NCBI RefSeq assembly: GCF_014596575.1 | Contig: NZ_NASZ01000001.1 | Span: 62,001 to 126,000, forward strand | DNA: 64,000 bases | Reading direction: 5' to 3' | DNA from: Flavobacterium pokkalii | Lineage (GTDB): Bacteria; Bacteroidota; Bacteroidia; Flavobacteriales; Flavobacteriaceae | Shown here: positions 35,983 to 44,550 of the stretch, in pieces | Position numbering within the stretch: position 1 is the stretch's first letter | How the letters are laid out: each line of letters opens with the position of its first letter | The notes under the pieces: generated by a model | Database searches by the model: none | What the model was told of the DNA's origin: nothing | Seen by the model: only the letters and a program-made list of their open reading frames with translations | Translations under genes and position numbers: made by a program

Positions 35983-37485
35983 ATGTCAATAAAAGCAATA
36001 GCGGCAAAATTATTTGCTCAACATATTCACAAAAAAACGCAGACTTGGGCCAAAAATCCAGTTGCAACTCAACTAGCGGTTTTTGAAAATTTAATACAGG
36101 AAGCGCAACAAACACAGTTTGGGAAAGACCATGATTTTGTCCATATAAAAACTACTGAAGATTTTACTAAAAAAGTTCCCATTCGTGATTATGAAGATTT
36201 AAAACCTTATGTGGAAAAAGTAGTCAAAGGGGAAGAAAATGTTTTGTGGAAAGGTAAACCCCTATATTTTGCTAAAACTTCGGGAACGACCTCGGGAGCA
36301 AAATACATTCCGTTAACCAAGGAATCAATGCCGTATCATATTGAAGCGGCTCGAAATGCCATCTTGAGTTATATCCATGAAACGGGCAAAGCTGATTTTG
36401 TAGATGGCAAAATGATTTTTCTGCAGGGAAGCCCAATTTTGGAACAAAAAAATGGAATCCAGTTTGGCCGACTTTCCGGAATTGTAGCGCATTTTGTACC
36501 GAAATATTTGCAAAAAAACCGCATGCCTTCTTGGGAAACCAATTGTATGGATGATTGGGAAGCCAAGATAGATGCCATTGTGGAGGAAACTTTTGCCGAA
36601 AATATGACGGTGATTTCGGGAATTCCATCCTGGGTGCAAATGTATTTTGAGCGTTTGCAGCAAAAAGGTCAAAAGCCAGTTGGTGAGATTTTCAAGAATT
36701 TCAGTTTGTTCATTTATGGCGGTGTGAATTACGAACCTTATCGCGCGAAGTTTGAAAATCTGATTGGAAGAAAAGTAGATAGTATCGAATTGTTTCCGGC
36801 TTCGGAAGGATTTTTTGCTTATCAGGATTCTCAAAAAGAAAAGGGAATGCTGTTATTGTTGAATTCGGGAATATTCTATGAATTTATCAAATCAGAGGAA
36901 TTTTATAATGAAAACCCGCGTTCTTATACCATTGGTGAGGTAGAATTGGGCGTGAATTATGTGATGATTATTTCTACCAATGCCGGACTTTGGCGTTATA
37001 ACATTGGTGATACGGTTCAGTTTACATCTTTAGCACCATATCGGGTGATTGTTTCAGGAAGAATCAAACATTATATTTCGGCATTTGGTGAACATGTGAT
37101 TGGTAAAGAGGTGGAATGTGCTTTGCAGGAAGCCATGGAAGGAACTACTATTCGGGTGAATGAATTTACGGTGGCGCCTCAAATCAATCCGCTTGAAGGA
37201 TTGCCTTATCACGAATGGTTTATCGAGTTTGAACAAGAACCGGAGGACATGAATGCTTTTGCGGAAGCGATAGACAATGCCATGCGCAAACAAAATATTT
37301 ATTATGATGATTTGATTGTGGGTAATATTTTGCAAAAAGTAGTCATTACCAAAGTGCCTAAAAATGGATTTCAGGAATACATGAAATCGATTGGAAAACT
37401 AGGCGGACAAAATAAAATTCCGAGATTATCTAACGATCGAAAAATTGCTGATTTTTTAACTAAAAACAACAATGAAAGAAACTAA
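35983..37485 (+). CDS. GH3 auxin-responsive promoter family protein
   Basis: A 500-aa protein of the GH3 family, acyl-acid-amido synthetases of the ANL adenylating type. The ATP-binding P-loop is AKTSGTTSGAKYIPLT (about 92-107), with LFPASEGFFAYQ and YNIGDTVQFTS further on. In plants GH3 joins amino acids to hormones; in Flavobacteria the substrate is unknown. Its last 14 bases overlap the DUF6909 gene, so the two products may act together. Confidence 0.9.
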   Translation: MSIKAIAAKLFAQHIHKKTQTWAKNPVATQLAVFENLIQEAQQTQFGKDHDFVHIKTTEDFTKKVPIRDYEDLKPYVEKVVKGEENVLWKGKPLYFAKTSGTTSGAKYIPLTKESMPYHIEAARNAILSYIHETGKADFVDGKMIFLQGSPILEQKNGIQFGRLSGIVAHFVPKYLQKNRMPSWETNCMDDWEAKIDAIVEETFAENMTVISGIPSWVQMYFERLQQKGQKPVGEIFKNFSLFIYGGVNYEPYRAKFENLIGRKVDSIELFPASEGFFAYQDSQKEKGMLLLLNSGIFYEFIKSEEFYNENPRSYTIGEVELGVNYVMIISTNAGLWRYNIGDTVQFTSLAPYRVIVSGRIKHYISAFGEHVIGKEVECALQEAMEGTTIRVNEFTVAPQINPLEGLPYHEWFIEFEQEPEDMNAFAEAIDNAMRKQNIYYDDLIVGNILQKVVITKVPKNGFQEYMKSIGKLGGQNKIPRLSNDRKIADFLTKNNNERN

Positions 37486-39151
37486 GAATACATCCAGAAC
37501 CCGTGCTCAGGAATCCTCAGCGGCAATTGAAAAAATGTACATTACCATGCGCCATTTGTTCAATAGAGGTTTTTATAAACCGATGGGAGTTTCTGGTGAT
37601 ACTTTGCGGGAAGCATTGATGACTTTACGCCCCGAAATTTATGGAAATATAGCAGATGAAAAAGTCGAACTCAACGGACTTTTGTATGTTATTGAGCGAC
37701 TGCCGTTAGGAATTGAAGAATGCCGTTATATCAATTTAACTTCGGATGAAGGTTATTCTAAATCGCATTTTCAAGCGATAGTTCCTCCAAAAAGGAGACG
37801 CAATTGTTATCGAATTGATGCCGAACAAATGAATATCGAAATTACCCGTGGGCGTTCGGATATTTATGATATTCTGACACATCTGACTTTTATTTTTATC
37901 GAATCGCATAAAATAAAAAACAGAGTTTTAATCGATGATGCCGGCGAAGTGTCCCGCGATTGGTTAAAACTGGAAGAAGCGGTTTTAAAAACCGATGCTT
38001 TGACTTTGGTCGAAAAGGAAATTGCCATTTCACATGCGGCAAATATTTTGGGTCGTAGTTTTGAAGATGTATTGGAAATCTATGATGATTTTGGTTCCGA
38101 AGAAAATCCGGATCGGTTTTTATGCATTATTTTTTGGTTAGGAAAATTAGCCATGGAAGAAGTGGTTACTAATAACAAAAGAACGATTACCTTTAGTCCT
38201 ATTCTCAGAGAACGTTTAGGACATCATATTCACGGCGAAATCTGGGCAACGCATATCAAGGAGGTTTTAAAAACCAATCATCTTTTAGAGCGTCCTATTC
38301 ATATTATTAGTGCCAATATGCACTCGGTGATGAATTCTATTTTTGCTAAAAATGCTTTGAAATCGACTTTAAAAGGCAAATCGGATTTTGAAATTTTTGA
38401 AGAATTGAGTAAGTCTAACGCCAATGGAAATCGAATTTTGGTGGAAGAAGTTGCTTTACAACAAGGAATGATTTCCCTGCCGGAAAATTCAGGAGCTAAT
38501 ATTGACGTACAAATTTTTGATACGGCCAAAATTGACTGGGCAACGACTTCTTTTCCGAAAGCTAATTTTGGCGAACAAAAACCAGTACTGATTGTGATGG
38601 ATTATGCTTTTGGTGAACAGGCTTATGAAACGGTGGATGAGTTGTTAAAACCCTATAAAAAGAACATTTTTCTTAATGTTCAGTCGGTTTCAATTATGGG
38701 AAAAGCAGGAATTCTCGAAGGCGGAAAAGGTGATATTATGATTCCGAATGCGCATATCAATGAAGGAACGGCGGATAATTATTATTTCGAAAACGAATTA
38801 ACCGCCGAAATGTTTACAGGAAATGGCATTGCCGTTTACGAAGGAGCGATGGTTACCGTTTTGGGAACTTCGTTGCAAAACAGAGATTTACTCAAATTTT
38901 TCCACGAGTCAACCTGGGGTGTGATTGGTCTGGAAATGGAAGGTTCGCATTATCAAAAAGCGATACAATCGGCTTCGAAAATTAGAAAAAGCATTCCAAA
39001 AGATGTCAAAGTGCGTTATGCCTATTACGCTTCGGATAATCCTTTGGAAACCGGAAGTACTCTGGCTTCGGGCGGATTAGGAACTACCGGAGTAAAGCCA
39101 ACTTACCTGATTACAATTAAAATATTAGAACAAATTTTCAATATAAAATAA
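37472..39151 (+). CDS. DUF6909 protein with nucleoside-phosphorylase-like C-terminal part
   Basis: A 559-aa protein of a Bacteroidota-specific type that I recall as DUF6909. The N-terminal half is helical. The C-terminal part (about 330-559) has SIMGKAGILEGGKGDIMIPNA and GVIGLEMEGSHYQKA, with a MEG-type motif that recalls nucleoside phosphorylases. That reading is inference. It overlaps the GH3 gene by 14 bases. Confidence 0.6.
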   Translation: MKETKNTSRTRAQESSAAIEKMYITMRHLFNRGFYKPMGVSGDTLREALMTLRPEIYGNIADEKVELNGLLYVIERLPLGIEECRYINLTSDEGYSKSHFQAIVPPKRRRNCYRIDAEQMNIEITRGRSDIYDILTHLTFIFIESHKIKNRVLIDDAGEVSRDWLKLEEAVLKTDALTLVEKEIAISHAANILGRSFEDVLEIYDDFGSEENPDRFLCIIFWLGKLAMEEVVTNNKRTITFSPILRERLGHHIHGEIWATHIKEVLKTNHLLERPIHIISANMHSVMNSIFAKNALKSTLKGKSDFEIFEELSKSNANGNRILVEEVALQQGMISLPENSGANIDVQIFDTAKIDWATTSFPKANFGEQKPVLIVMDYAFGEQAYETVDELLKPYKKNIFLNVQSVSIMGKAGILEGGKGDIMIPNAHINEGTADNYYFENELTAEMFTGNGIAVYEGAMVTVLGTSLQNRDLLKFFHESTWGVIGLEMEGSHYQKAIQSASKIRKSIPKDVKVRYAYYASDNPLETGSTLASGGLGTTGVKPTYLITIKILEQIFNIK

Positions 39152-39208
39152 GAGGATAATAAAGCAATTGGAATGCTTTTTATACCTTGCGAGGGTTAAA
39201 ATATAAAG

Positions 39209-40192
39209 ATGAAAAGAATACTAATTACTGGTGCTGCGGGATTTTTAGGATCTCATTTGTGCGATCGTTTTATAAAAGAAGGCTATCATGTTGTTGGGAT
39301 GGATAATCTCATTACAGGCGATTTAAAAAACATCGAACATTTATTCAAATTGGAAAATTTTGAGTTTTACCACCACGATGTGACCAAATTTGTGCATGTT
39401 CCGGGTGAATTAGATTATATTCTGCATTTTGCTTCTCCGGCAAGCCCGATTGATTATTTAAAAATTCCAATTCAAACCTTGAAAGTAGGTTCGTTGGGAA
39501 CACATAATTTGTTAGGTTTGGCCAGAGTTAAAAAAGCCCGAATTTTGATAGCTTCAACTTCTGAGGTGTACGGAGATCCATTGGTGCATCCGCAAACGGA
39601 AGATTATTATGGAAATGTAAATACCATTGGTCCGAGAGGAGTTTATGACGAAGCGAAACGTTTCCAGGAATCCATTACGATGGCTTATCATACTTTTCAT
39701 GGGGTTGAAACCAGAATTGTTAGAATTTTTAATACTTACGGACCAAGAATGCGTCTCAATGACGGTCGTGTTATTCCTGCTTTTATTGGTCAGGCGATTC
39801 GTGGCGAAGATTTGACTATTTTTGGAGATGGTATGCAAACCCGTTCGTTTTGTTATGTAGATGATCAGGTGGAGGGAATTTTCCGTTTACTACATTCAGA
39901 TTATGTATTTCCAGTAAACATTGGGAATCCCGACGAAATTACCATCAAAGATTTTGCTGAGGAAATCATTAAATTGACAGGAACCAACCAAAAGGTTGTC
40001 TATCATCCGTTGCCGATAAATGATCCCTTACAGCGCCAGCCGGACATTTCAAAAGCCAAAGAGTTATTAGGTTGGGAACCTAAAGTAGGTCGTGCAGAAG
40101 GAATGAAAATTACTTACGAATATTTCAAATCCTTATCTCCGGAAGAACTTTCTAAAGAAGAACACAAGGATTTTACCGATTATATTAAATAA
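39209..40192 (+). CDS. UDP-glucuronate decarboxylase-like NAD-dependent epimerase
   Basis: A 327-aa extended short-chain dehydrogenase, of the UXS (UDP-xylose synthase) type. The NAD-binding motif is [13 protein letters not shown] (7-19), the catalytic Y-x3-K is [11 protein letters not shown], followed by [10 protein letters not shown]. It makes a nucleotide-activated sugar for envelope polysaccharide. The next gene, a GT2, starts on the next base, so the pair is one operon. Confidence 0.88.
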   Translation: MKRILITGAAGFLGSHLCDRFIKEGYHVVGMDNLITGDLKNIEHLFKLENFEFYHHDVTKFVHVPGELDYILHFASPASPIDYLKIPIQTLKVGSLGTHNLLGLARVKKARILIASTSEVYGDPLVHPQTEDYYGNVNTIGPRGVYDEAKRFQESITMAYHTFHGVETRIVRIFNTYGPRMRLNDGRVIPAFIGQAIRGEDLTIFGDGMQTRSFCYVDDQVEGIFRLLHSDYVFPVNIGNPDEITIKDFAEEIIKLTGTNQKVVYHPLPINDPLQRQPDISKAKELLGWEPKVGRAEGMKITYEYFKSLSPEELSKEEHKDFTDYIK

Positions 40193-40960
40193 ATGGAAAA
40201 ACCTTTAGTATCCGTTATTATTCCAACATTCAATGCTGAAAAATACATTTCGGATACTATTCAATCTGTTCAAAATCAAACGTATCAAAACTGGGAAATT
40301 ATTCTGGTTGATGATGCCTCAACAGATGGAACTCCCGATACAATAAAGGTTTTTCTAACCGATGATAGAATTCAGTTTCATCCGTTGGAAAAGAATTCCG
40401 GTACAGGTATAGCCCGAAATACTGCTTTGGCGAAAGCCAAAGGAAAATACATTGCTTTTTTGGATGCTGATGATTTGTGGAAGCCCGAAAAATTGGAAAA
40501 GCAGATTGAATTTTTGCAAACCCATAATTTACCCTTTACTTTTTCTTTTTACGAATGTATTGACGAACAGGGAAATTCTATACATAAAAGGGTAGAAGCG
40601 CCACGAAATTTGACCTATCGTCAATTGTTTTTTTGCAATTATGTGGGCAACTTAACCGGAATTTACGATGTGGATTTTTTTGGAAAAATATGTATTTCCA
40701 GCATTCGGAAACGCCAGGATTGGATGCATTGGCTCACTATTTTAAAGCAAATCAAAACGGCAAAACCAGTTCCCGAAAGTTTGGCTTATTATCGGCTGAG
40801 AGATAATTCACTTTCTACTTCAAAAACCAAATTAATTCAATATAATTTTGCTGTTTACAGGCAGTTTCATGGTTACAATTGGTTGGTTTCTGTGTTTTGT
40901 ATGATTGGTTTTTTGTTTACACAATTGCTTATAAAACCTAAGTATAGCAAGAAAATTTAA
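40193..40960 (+). CDS. Glycosyltransferase family 2
   Basis: A 255-aa GT-A enzyme that transfers a sugar from an activated donor to an unknown envelope acceptor. VSVIIPTFNAEKYISDTI (6-23) opens the nucleotide-binding domain, with LVDDASTDGT (39-48) and AFLDADDLWKP (about 89-99) giving the DxD-type metal site. A hydrophobic stretch near the C-terminus (VSVFCMIGFLFTQLL) may touch the membrane. It starts at the stop of the UXS gene. Confidence 0.9.
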   Translation: MEKPLVSVIIPTFNAEKYISDTIQSVQNQTYQNWEIILVDDASTDGTPDTIKVFLTDDRIQFHPLEKNSGTGIARNTALAKAKGKYIAFLDADDLWKPEKLEKQIEFLQTHNLPFTFSFYECIDEQGNSIHKRVEAPRNLTYRQLFFCNYVGNLTGIYDVDFFGKICISSIRKRQDWMHWLTILKQIKTAKPVPESLAYYRLRDNSLSTSKTKLIQYNFAVYRQFHGYNWLVSVFCMIGFLFTQLLIKPKYSKKI

Positions 40961-41204
40961 TCTTTTTTGTAACCAATTTTGGTTCTTGGTTTGTAAAGTT
41001 TTTTCGTAATTCGAAACACTCTATAACATCAAGATGATATTTTAAATAAAATATAGGGTTATTTTTTACTAGTTCCACCTGAACTTTTAAAAAACAACAT
41101 AATCAACTAAACTACAGTAAATTACGAGATAAACGATTATTTTGGTAGAAAACTGGTATAAATCCACAAGAATAGACAATTTATATTTATTCTAAACAAA
41201 ACTA

Positions 41205-43154
41205 TTACTTTTTACCACTTCGTTTATTAGAAACTTTTATTTCTTCTAACTCCTTTTGAAGCTCTTTATATTTTATAACTTGAATCTTCGAAAATGAATC
41301 AATTTGTTTTTTTATCTCTTTCTGTACAGTTTGCTTGCTTTTTTCTTGTTCAAATACATCATTCTGTTTTTTAAAATAAAACACTACAGCAGTTATCAAA
41401 GCAACACCTGCGTAAACCATCAAAATGACTTTTTTGAACTTATAAATTTTTTCAAATCCTTTTGTAGAAATAAAGACTAGAAGTAAAAAAGAAACAAGAG
41501 ATGTTGAAAAAATCAATAAAAACACAATGGCTTTATAAAACGAATCAATAAAAGAAAATCCCGAAACACTACCCACAATGAATGAGATTATGGCCGTATA
41601 TATAGAAATTGTTTCAATAGACTTCTTTTCACTTTCAGCTACACTTAACTTAAGTGATTTAATTTGGTTAAACTCCTTGTCTAGTGAATTATAAACTTCT
41701 GTATGATTAAAATCGTTATTGAAATCAATTTTTATTTTTTGAATGTCATTGTAAGCTTGTTCAACAGAAAGAGGCAGTAAAAAAGAAGAAGCATAATAAA
41801 CCGACTCCAAAGAATCAGAATTATATTTAACTAAACTTTCTTCATAAGGCAACTGGTACAATAAATTATGGTGATTTTGCGACCAACCAATTTTTTTCTC
41901 ACAATCTGAAATTAACTCTCTAATTTCTCTTAAATATCTTTTAACTGGTATTTCCGTATCAAATGCCTCTCTGTTTTCAATAAGCAACCTTAATTTTTTT
42001 ACACAATATTTTAAATATTTATATTCTAAAAAAAAGTTATCACTACCTGTTTTGTTTTGCAAATTTCTAATTTTCCCAAGTAAATTCACTACAACGATCT
42101 CATCCACAGAGTCTTTCTCAACAAGTAAAGAAAATTGATTATTTAATGCGTAATTTAAATTTTTAAAATACAAACTCTTATTTGACGAATATTCATTCTC
42201 CCTTGCCTCAATTTCACTTACTACGCTGGATAAATTTTCGTAATCCTTTTTAATATCTTTATGGTATTTTATCAAAAAATGCAATTGATAAAAATTTAAA
42301 TCATTAAGATTTTTTAATTTTAACTCATTGTACTTCTTTATATAATAATCTTTACCACTGTATTCGTAGTGAAAATTTAAATAATTTTTCCATTCATTTA
42401 AGGTACTATTCTCTATCGCTAAAACCGGAGTATCCAACACAGAAAACAATTCATTATCTATAAAATAAGTTTTGACAGAGAACTGGCCATCAATATTTTG
42501 ATATGTAGTATTTTGCCGTATAACCCACTTATATTTTAAAAAAGATATTTTAATTTGAAGTGCGCTACTATGCTTAAATGGATATTTGCTTTTATTAATC
42601 AAATTTTCTAGTTCAATCAAGTCTTTAAAAAACTCAATACCTTCATCGAAAAAATGATCAAAACGATTAAGTTGCAAAGTCCTAAAAAAGTTCAAAAAAC
42701 CGCCAATAACTTCGTCTGGAAATTTCAAATCATCAATAAGAGCATTACTATTTGGTGAAGAAGCAAATAGCACATCATAATTTGGAGATGACTTATGAAT
42801 AGTTAGTACCGTATTGAAATTACTATATCCTGACAATAAAACATTTATTCCGCTAATAAAATCCTGTGTAGAATTTAAAAGTCCAGAATCTTCGATCATT
42901 TCATTTACCAAATTACCGTAAACTGATGACGCTTCTTTTAACACTGAATTTAATGTATCCTCAAAATTCAGATTTTTTTCATACTCCCCAATCAATATTG
43001 ATTCAACTAACAGATCCGTAATATCTATTAATTTAGAATGAAAGAATTTGCGTAGTTGATCTTGATCTATCTTAGATTTATCAATAAAAGAAATATACCA
43101 ATCAGGCTTATCTAAAAAAGTATCATTTAATAAAGTTGATATTTTAAAAACCAT
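41205..43154 (-). CDS. 649-aa membrane protein coupled to the Panacea-like gene, function unknown
   Basis: I do not recognise the family. The first about 510 residues are mainly helical and polar, with no enzyme motif that I can see. Three membrane helices lie at about 516-535, 543-562 and 575-593, then a Lys/Glu-rich coiled coil (597-649). The start codon directly follows the stop of the Panacea-like gene (TAAATG), so translation is coupled. Panacea partners are usually toxins, some of which act on membranes, which makes this a candidate effector. That is inference from position only. Confidence 0.7.
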   Translation of the reverse strand: MVFKISTLLNDTFLDKPDWYISFIDKSKIDQDQLRKFFHSKLIDITDLLVESILIGEYEKNLNFEDTLNSVLKEASSVYGNLVNEMIEDSGLLNSTQDFISGINVLLSGYSNFNTVLTIHKSSPNYDVLFASSPNSNALIDDLKFPDEVIGGFLNFFRTLQLNRFDHFFDEGIEFFKDLIELENLINKSKYPFKHSSALQIKISFLKYKWVIRQNTTYQNIDGQFSVKTYFIDNELFSVLDTPVLAIENSTLNEWKNYLNFHYEYSGKDYYIKKYNELKLKNLNDLNFYQLHFLIKYHKDIKKDYENLSSVVSEIEARENEYSSNKSLYFKNLNYALNNQFSLLVEKDSVDEIVVVNLLGKIRNLQNKTGSDNFFLEYKYLKYCVKKLRLLIENREAFDTEIPVKRYLREIRELISDCEKKIGWSQNHHNLLYQLPYEESLVKYNSDSLESVYYASSFLLPLSVEQAYNDIQKIKIDFNNDFNHTEVYNSLDKEFNQIKSLKLSVAESEKKSIETISIYTAIISFIVGSVSGFSFIDSFYKAIVFLLIFSTSLVSFLLLVFISTKGFEKIYKFKKVILMVYAGVALITAVVFYFKKQNDVFEQEKSKQTVQKEIKKQIDSFSKIQVIKYKELQKELEEIKVSNKRSGKK

Positions 43155-43697
43155 TTATAATTGGTAAAATTTATCCTCACTTTTAATTTCATTAACCTGA
43201 ATAGCACTCATAAAAGCATTGTTTTTTAGTGCTATTTGATAATTTTTTTTCCAAGAAAACCACCTATGACTTAATTCTACTAACTCAAATGAGGAAAGAT
43301 TTATCAATTTGTAATTAGCAACTTTTAAAGTTTCAATCGCATTATCGATCTGTTTTTTAATTTCATCCGATAATTCTAAAATACTACCTAAATTTACAAT
43401 TACTGTTTTAGAGTTGTCAATTTTTATATTTTTTATTTTGCCTTGTTTCATAGCACTATAAATATCGCTCTCAACATGACCGTATGGCATTGCAACAAAA
43501 TTATTAAACGGGCTATCAAGCAAAGTACCCATTGAATCTTTTACAGTACCAACTGACGACACAAAGAAAAGTAGTTTTAGCGCTTTCAAAGTACTAATAT
43601 CGTTATCAATGGACGAATCAACACTTTCGTTAAACCATTCTATAAGTCTTATTGTCAGGTATTCAAAAGCTTTTATTTTTGAAATTTCTGTCGCCAT
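43155..43697 (-). CDS. Panacea (DUF4065/SocA-like) domain protein
   Basis: A 180-aa protein with the Panacea-type layout: an early helix KALKLLFFVSSV (38-49), the block FNNFVAMPYGHVESDIY (64-80) corresponding to the usual FxAWxYGPVxxxIY, and LSSFELVELSHRWFSW (134-149) corresponding to the LSxxxLxxLTHxxxxW end. Panacea domains are antitoxins of diverse toxin-antitoxin pairs. A promoter element TACTTTTG (43722-43715) stands 18 bases before its start. It is directly coupled to the 649-aa gene. The assignment rests on these three blocks. Confidence 0.65.
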   Translation of the reverse strand: MATEISKIKAFEYLTIRLIEWFNESVDSSIDNDISTLKALKLLFFVSSVGTVKDSMGTLLDSPFNNFVAMPYGHVESDIYSAMKQGKIKNIKIDNSKTVIVNLGSILELSDEIKKQIDNAIETLKVANYKLINLSSFELVELSHRWFSWKKNYQIALKNNAFMSAIQVNEIKSEDKFYQL

Positions 43698-43714
43698 TGA
43701 TTTTAATTTTAGTG

Positions 43715-43722
43715 CAAAAGTA
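43715..43722 (-). promoter_or_regulatory. -7 promoter element of the Panacea-like operon
   Basis: TACTTTTG on the minus strand fits TAnnTTTG, 18 bases before the start of the Panacea-like gene. No clear -33 TTTG was found. Confidence 0.45.
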
Positions 43723-43782
43723 TTAAATATAAGTAAATATAATGTTTATTTTCATTAATATATATAAAATATAGTTAAATAG

Positions 43783-44070
43783 CTACATTAAAAAACATTT
43801 TTTATCATCATAACCAAGACCGTTTATTTTGTATTCTTTAGGTAATTTATCCCAATATTCATTCGCCTTTACTGGATCATTTCTAAATTCAAATAAAACT
43901 GCTAAATCATAGTAAGCGTTTTGCTGTGAAACAAGTTTTTTATAAAGTTCCAGTGTAATACTTTCTTTTATATTAATTCCAAATTTTAAGCATAGTGAAA
44001 GTGAATCAAAACGAATATCGATTAATTCTCTTTCGGTTGGGTTATAATCAAATATTGTTTCTAGTCTCAT
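43783..44070 (-). CDS. Small protein, function unknown
   Basis: A 95-aa protein (start at MRLETIFDY), helical, with no signal or membrane segment. A TPR-like turn is possible in the NAYYDLAVLFEFRNDPVKANEYWDKL stretch. An earlier in-frame start would overlap the upstream gene. It follows the 77-aa gene by 11 bases, so both are one unit. I do not recognise it; in this setting an immunity or defence role is a guess. Confidence 0.5.
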   Translation of the reverse strand: MRLETIFDYNPTERELIDIRFDSLSLCLKFGINIKESITLELYKKLVSQQNAYYDLAVLFEFRNDPVKANEYWDKLPKEYKINGLGYDDKKCFLM

Positions 44071-44081
44071 AAACTGTTTTT

Positions 44082-44315
44082 TTACTTTATTTCTAAATCT
44101 TCTCTCAAAATAATATCCTCCCAATCGATAGTTGGATTATTTGCAAACAACTCTTTCCATCGATCCCTTTTTAAGTGTATTTTTTTGTTTTGGCTTTCAG
44201 CTTCTTTAAATATTTCCAAAGGCTTAAAATCTTTCGCACTATATAAAAGCCGATACAATAAATTATAATACACGGCATCCATTGTTTTATATTTTTCAAT
44301 TTCTTTAAAACTCAT
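44082..44315 (-). CDS. Small protein, function unknown
   Basis: A 77-aa soluble protein with alternating basic and acidic stretches (NKKIHLKRDRWKELFANNPTIDWEDI). No motif recognised. It leads a two-gene unit with the 95-aa gene, separate from the Panacea-like pair. Confidence 0.5.
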   Translation of the reverse strand: MSFKEIEKYKTMDAVYYNLLYRLLYSAKDFKPLEIFKEAESQNKKIHLKRDRWKELFANNPTIDWEDIILREDLEIK

Positions 44316-44445
44316 TTTTTTAATTTAAATAATTCCAAATTGACATTTTTCCTAGTTTAAAAGTAGGGTTTCTCTACTTATTTTCTACCAAACAACAACC
44401 AATCATCCACAAAGCCCTGTTTTCATTCATATTATTAAAACTAAT

Positions 44446-44520
44446 TCAAGTCCTATTGAAACTTGACATCACAATTTGTGATCTCCAATTTTGAAATTAT
44501 TCTTTAGAAAGTTCAAACAT
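44446..44520 (-). pseudogene. Remnant of an ORF6N domain gene
   Basis: The minus strand reads MFELSKE, a stop, then FQNWRSQIVMSSFNRT and a stop. This matches the central block of ORF6N domain proteins (FMFELTKEEFxNxRSQFVTSS). The start and the rest of that protein are missing, so only about 24 codons remain. ORF6N genes are typical of phages and mobile elements. Recognised from memory of the family; a search is needed. Confidence 0.55.
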
Positions 44521-44550
44521 AAAATATTGAGGAAATCTAGAAATATTACG

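Noticed and set aside
36272..36834. Long antisense open frames within the GH3 gene
   Set aside because: They are shadows of the GH3 coding frame with no family features.
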